From contig CAXXTW010000002.1 in assembly GCA_963678255.2 (NCBI GenBank), positions 868,001 through 932,000 on the forward strand: a DNA stretch of 64,000 nucleotides, given 5' to 3'. The notes below the pieces were generated by a model that saw only the letters and a program-made list of their open reading frames with translations, had not been told where the DNA came from and ran no database searches. The position numbers were made by a program, and so were the translations under genes. Every line of letters begins with the position of its first letter. The stretch's first letter is position 1. Below, piece by piece: positions 61,568 to 64,000 of this stretch. This DNA is from G963678255 sp963678255. Its GTDB lineage: Bacteria; Cloacimonadota; Cloacimonadia; Cloacimonadales; WRIO01.

Positions 61568-64000
61568 ATGAGTAGATTAAAAGATATATTTCTAAGAGGA
61601 TCAAAGATAGTTTTAGATCAAAGAAGATTATATATTTTCTTATTTCTTTTTATTATAGTATCAATAGGGTTTTCACATTTTTTATTTAAAGTTGTATATA
61701 ACCAATTCAGAGAATATGCTCTCAATCAAAGAAGAAATTCTTTAGTTGAAAAAGTAGGAATAGCCCATAACATGATTAAACCGATTCTTGAAGATTATCA
61801 GAGAGGTCTAATCAAAAAAGAAGAAGCATTGGATCAATGTCGTTTAACTTTGAGAAAAATGGTATATAAAAATGAACATGATCAAAGCTACATTTTTATG
61901 AATACATTAACAGGTGTGATATTAGTCAGACCTTTCAATCCTGAGGATGAGCTAGAAAATCACTGGACAGACCAAGATTCACAAGGCAAATATTTTATGC
62001 AAAAGATAAGCCAGGATGTACAAAAAAAACCAAAAGGAGTTTTTACTACTTACCTTTTCCCCAATCCTTTAACCGGAGTTGAAGAAGAGAAACTATCCTA
62101 TTCAATCCTAGTTCCCCAATTAAATGCTTATATAGGAACCGGCACCTACATGCAAATCATGACAAAAGAGCAGATGAAATTACTTAGATTTGGATATTAT
62201 TTTTTTGTAACCGTCATAATACTATTTTTTATTCCATTATTCTTTCTTTTATTCTATCTTAATAAAAAGAATCAATTATTAAATCAGGAAATAAAGCAAA
62301 ATCTAGTCAATCAGGAATTACATTACCTGAATGAGTTAAGATTGGAATCATTAGTAAACCTCAATCAGAAGTTTAATTCAAGTAAAGAAGAGCTGATAGA
62401 TTTTACGATAAAAGAAATCATAAAATTAACCCAAAGCCAATTGGGATGTGTAGCATTTTTTAAGAGAGACAGACAATTACAATCGATGCACAGTTATGTA
62501 TCAAAAGGCACGACATCACATTATTACAATCTATCTCTTTCAGATGTGAGACCTTTATGTGAAGAAGTTTTACAGAAGAATAATGCCATAATTCATAATA
62601 CACCTATCACGATAGAAGGTGAAGATATATATATTGATGACATCAAGATATTCCGAAGCATGAATGTTCCTGTATTTGACAATGGTACTATCTGTTTAAT
62701 AGCAGGAGTAGGCAATAAAGAAGAGGATTATCAGCAAAATGATTTAAGAATGGTTTCATTACTATTGGATGGATTGTTTCGTATCCTTCAAAAAAAAGAT
62801 ATCGAAGAAGAAATTAACCTAAGTAGAGAAAATCTAAAAACGACGCTGAATTCTATAGGGGATGCAGTAGTGAGTGTAGATATTAATGGTTACATATTTA
62901 AAATGAATGATAAAGCCGAGGAGATTTCTGAGTTTAAATATTCTCAACATAGAAAAGTAAAATTTGATCAGTTGTTTAAGCTATATAATCGAGAAAACCA
63001 TAACATAACTAAACGGATAACAGAGAAGATTGTCAATAATAGAAAAGCAGTGATGGAATCAGATCAAATTTCCATGACTAATCGATTGGGTGACAAGTAT
63101 TATGTTTCAGTCAACGCTTCTCCAATTTTGTCGACAAGCAATGAAATCACAGGTATAGTGTTTGCCATCAGAGATGTAACAGAAGAGGTCAGGTTAAGAC
63201 AGGAAGCAAGAGATAAAGATCTGATCTTTAGAACGATTTTTGAAACGAGTCCATTTCCCACAGAAATCAAAAGATACAACGATGGAACATATATAATGGT
63301 AAATCAGGCTTTTTTAAAAGCAAATAATTTACAGCTTGAGGAAGTCATTGGAAAGACGACAGTGGAAACTGGAATTTATTTACAAGAATATCCAAAGATA
63401 AAAGAAGATTTTCATAAAATAGGGAAGCTTGATAATGCCTATTTAAAAGGAAAGAATAAATTTGGTAATTTTGAGATAATTTGTTCATCCAGAATCATAG
63501 AAATAAACCAAGAAAAGTGTATTTTAACCATCAGTTCAGATATAACAGAAGTAAAAAAATTACAGGAACAGTTAAACCATGCACAAAAACTAGATGCAGT
63601 CGGGCAATTAGCTGGAGGTATCGCTCATGATTTTAACAATATGCTGGGAGGAATCTTAGGCACAGCTGAATTGATTTTGTTAAAAGACATGAATAAAACA
63701 GAAACAGAGAAATATTTAAATATGATCACAGATGCAGCAGAGAGAGCGTCAGAGCTAACTAAGAAGTTATTAATTTTCTCTAGAAAAGGGAAGATAGAAT
63801 CAACAGCCAACAATGTTCATAAAGCCGTGTTAGAGGCGGGTAATCTCTTAAAACGCAGTATCGATAAAAGAATTGAGATCATATTTGATCTTCAAGCAGA
63901 AGAATACACAGTGATTGGAGAATTTACTCAACTAATGAATGTATTTTTAAATTTGGGTATAAATTCTGGTCATGCCATGCCAGATGGCGGAAAACTAATA
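61568..64000 (+). CDS. Sensor histidine kinase, Cache-GAF-PAS-PAS-HisKA (cut by window end)
   Basis: About 811 codons are visible. The ATG at 61568 lies about 10 bases after AGAGGGG; an in-frame TTG is just before it. Order: membrane segment (about 22-42), periplasmic single-Cache domain (about 55-195, YIFMNTLTG...GKYFMQKI...IGTGTYM), second membrane segment (about 212-236), a GAF-like domain (about 255-415), two PAS domains (about 430-545 and 555-665), HisKA with phospho-His in GGIAHDFNNMLGGILG near 685, and the start of the ATPase (NLGINSGHAMPDGGKL). The rest of the ATPase domain and any receiver domain lie beyond the window. Its ligand is unknown, and no response regulator is adjacent in the visible part. 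Confidence 0.9.
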   Translation, partial: MSRLKDIFLRGSKIVLDQRRLYIFLFLFIIVSIGFSHFLFKVVYNQFREYALNQRRNSLVEKVGIAHNMIKPILEDYQRGLIKKEEALDQCRLTLRKMVYKNEHDQSYIFMNTLTGVILVRPFNPEDELENHWTDQDSQGKYFMQKISQDVQKKPKGVFTTYLFPNPLTGVEEEKLSYSILVPQLNAYIGTGTYMQIMTKEQMKLLRFGYYFFVTVIILFFIPLFFLLFYLNKKNQLLNQEIKQNLVNQELHYLNELRLESLVNLNQKFNSSKEELIDFTIKEIIKLTQSQLGCVAFFKRDRQLQSMHSYVSKGTTSHYYNLSLSDVRPLCEEVLQKNNAIIHNTPITIEGEDIYIDDIKIFRSMNVPVFDNGTICLIAGVGNKEEDYQQNDLRMVSLLLDGLFRILQKKDIEEEINLSRENLKTTLNSIGDAVVSVDINGYIFKMNDKAEEISEFKYSQHRKVKFDQLFKLYNRENHNITKRITEKIVNNRKAVMESDQISMTNRLGDKYYVSVNASPILSTSNEITGIVFAIRDVTEEVRLRQEARDKDLIFRTIFETSPFPTEIKRYNDGTYIMVNQAFLKANNLQLEEVIGKTTVETGIYLQEYPKIKEDFHKIGKLDNAYLKGKNKFGNFEIICSSRIIEINQEKCILTISSDITEVKKLQEQLNHAQKLDAVGQLAGGIAHDFNNMLGGILGTAELILLKDMNKTETEKYLNMITDAAERASELTKKLLIFSRKGKIESTANNVHKAVLEAGNLLKRSIDKRIEIIFDLQAEEYTVIGEFTQLMNVFLNLGINSGHAMPDGGKLI

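Overview
The window is AT-rich (roughly one third G+C by eye) and densely coded. It comes from a Gram-negative-type bacterium: it has an lpxH-like lipid A gene, an MlaF-like ATPase, a beta-barrel protein and lipoproteins. Three secreted proteins end in the FlgD-Ig-like / type A sorting domain that feeds type IX secretion (T9SS), and one gene looks like the T9SS regulator PorX. Together with a clostripain-type protease, an [FeFe]-hydrogenase maturase (hydF) and an ABC-permease/M1-peptidase fusion, this suggests an anaerobe of the FCB superphylum, most likely Cloacimonadota or a close relative. That placement is inference. I saw no rRNA, tRNA or CRISPR array.

Layout. 1-3.3 kb (+): the end of a class III nucleotide cyclase, an SH3/M48 metalloprotease and a Trp-rich repeat protein with a sorting domain. 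3.3-8.3 kb (-): dnaN, a terminator-like hairpin, recF, an MFS transporter, pyrR and pyrF. 8.3-14.7 kb is accessory: non-coding DNA, a small beta-barrel gene, a 5 x 23 bp repeat array, an IS1182-family element and an apparently intact IS21-family element with a 7-bp target duplication. 14.8-17.9 kb: a divergent pair of surface-polysaccharide-type genes (flippase; asparagine-synthase-like protein without its glutaminase cysteine). 18-19 kb: a LVIVD-type lipoprotein.

19.1-25.3 kb (-) is a long cluster: rseP, tgt, panB, an unknown gene, porX-like, tsaE and a small unknown gene. 25.5-34.1 kb (+): a small membrane protein, a secreted M1 aminopeptidase, an orphan ABC ATPase and a secreted clostripain-like protease, tightly packed, then hydF and pgk; a cluster of DnaA-box-like sites lies just before hydF. 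34.7-37.8 kb (+): a DUF3667 membrane protein and a chemoreceptor. 38.0-43.7 kb (-): a DUF1292 protein and an overlapping six-gene operon (YitT, DUF4159, LpxH-like, AMP-dependent ligase, PHP phosphoesterase, small membrane protein). The DUF4159 gene carries a G10 run. 44-46.3 kb (+): a fucose-isomerase-like protein, a small membrane protein and an SPFH protein. 46.4-47.5 kb (-): an ECF-type sigma factor overlapping a protein with a FliG-C-like segment.

48.4-52.9 kb (-): the ABC/M1 fusion and its cognate ATPase, which is broken by a one-base frameshift. 53.0-59.9 kb (-): M16 peptidase, mtaB, mlaF-like, sir2, rfbD and bioY in one run. 59.9-61.6 kb is a repeat-rich intergenic region with a 206-bp tandem duplication carrying 14-bp inverted repeats and a string of short palindromes. 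From 61.6 kb (+) a sensor histidine kinase with a near-consensus promoter runs off the end.

The points most worth a second look are the G10 tract in the DUF4159 gene, the PorX-like regulator beside sorting-domain proteins, the FliG-C-like partner of the sigma factor, the 23-bp repeat array, the repeated 14-codon micro-ORF, the hairpin between dnaN and recF, and the likely ATT start of tgt.
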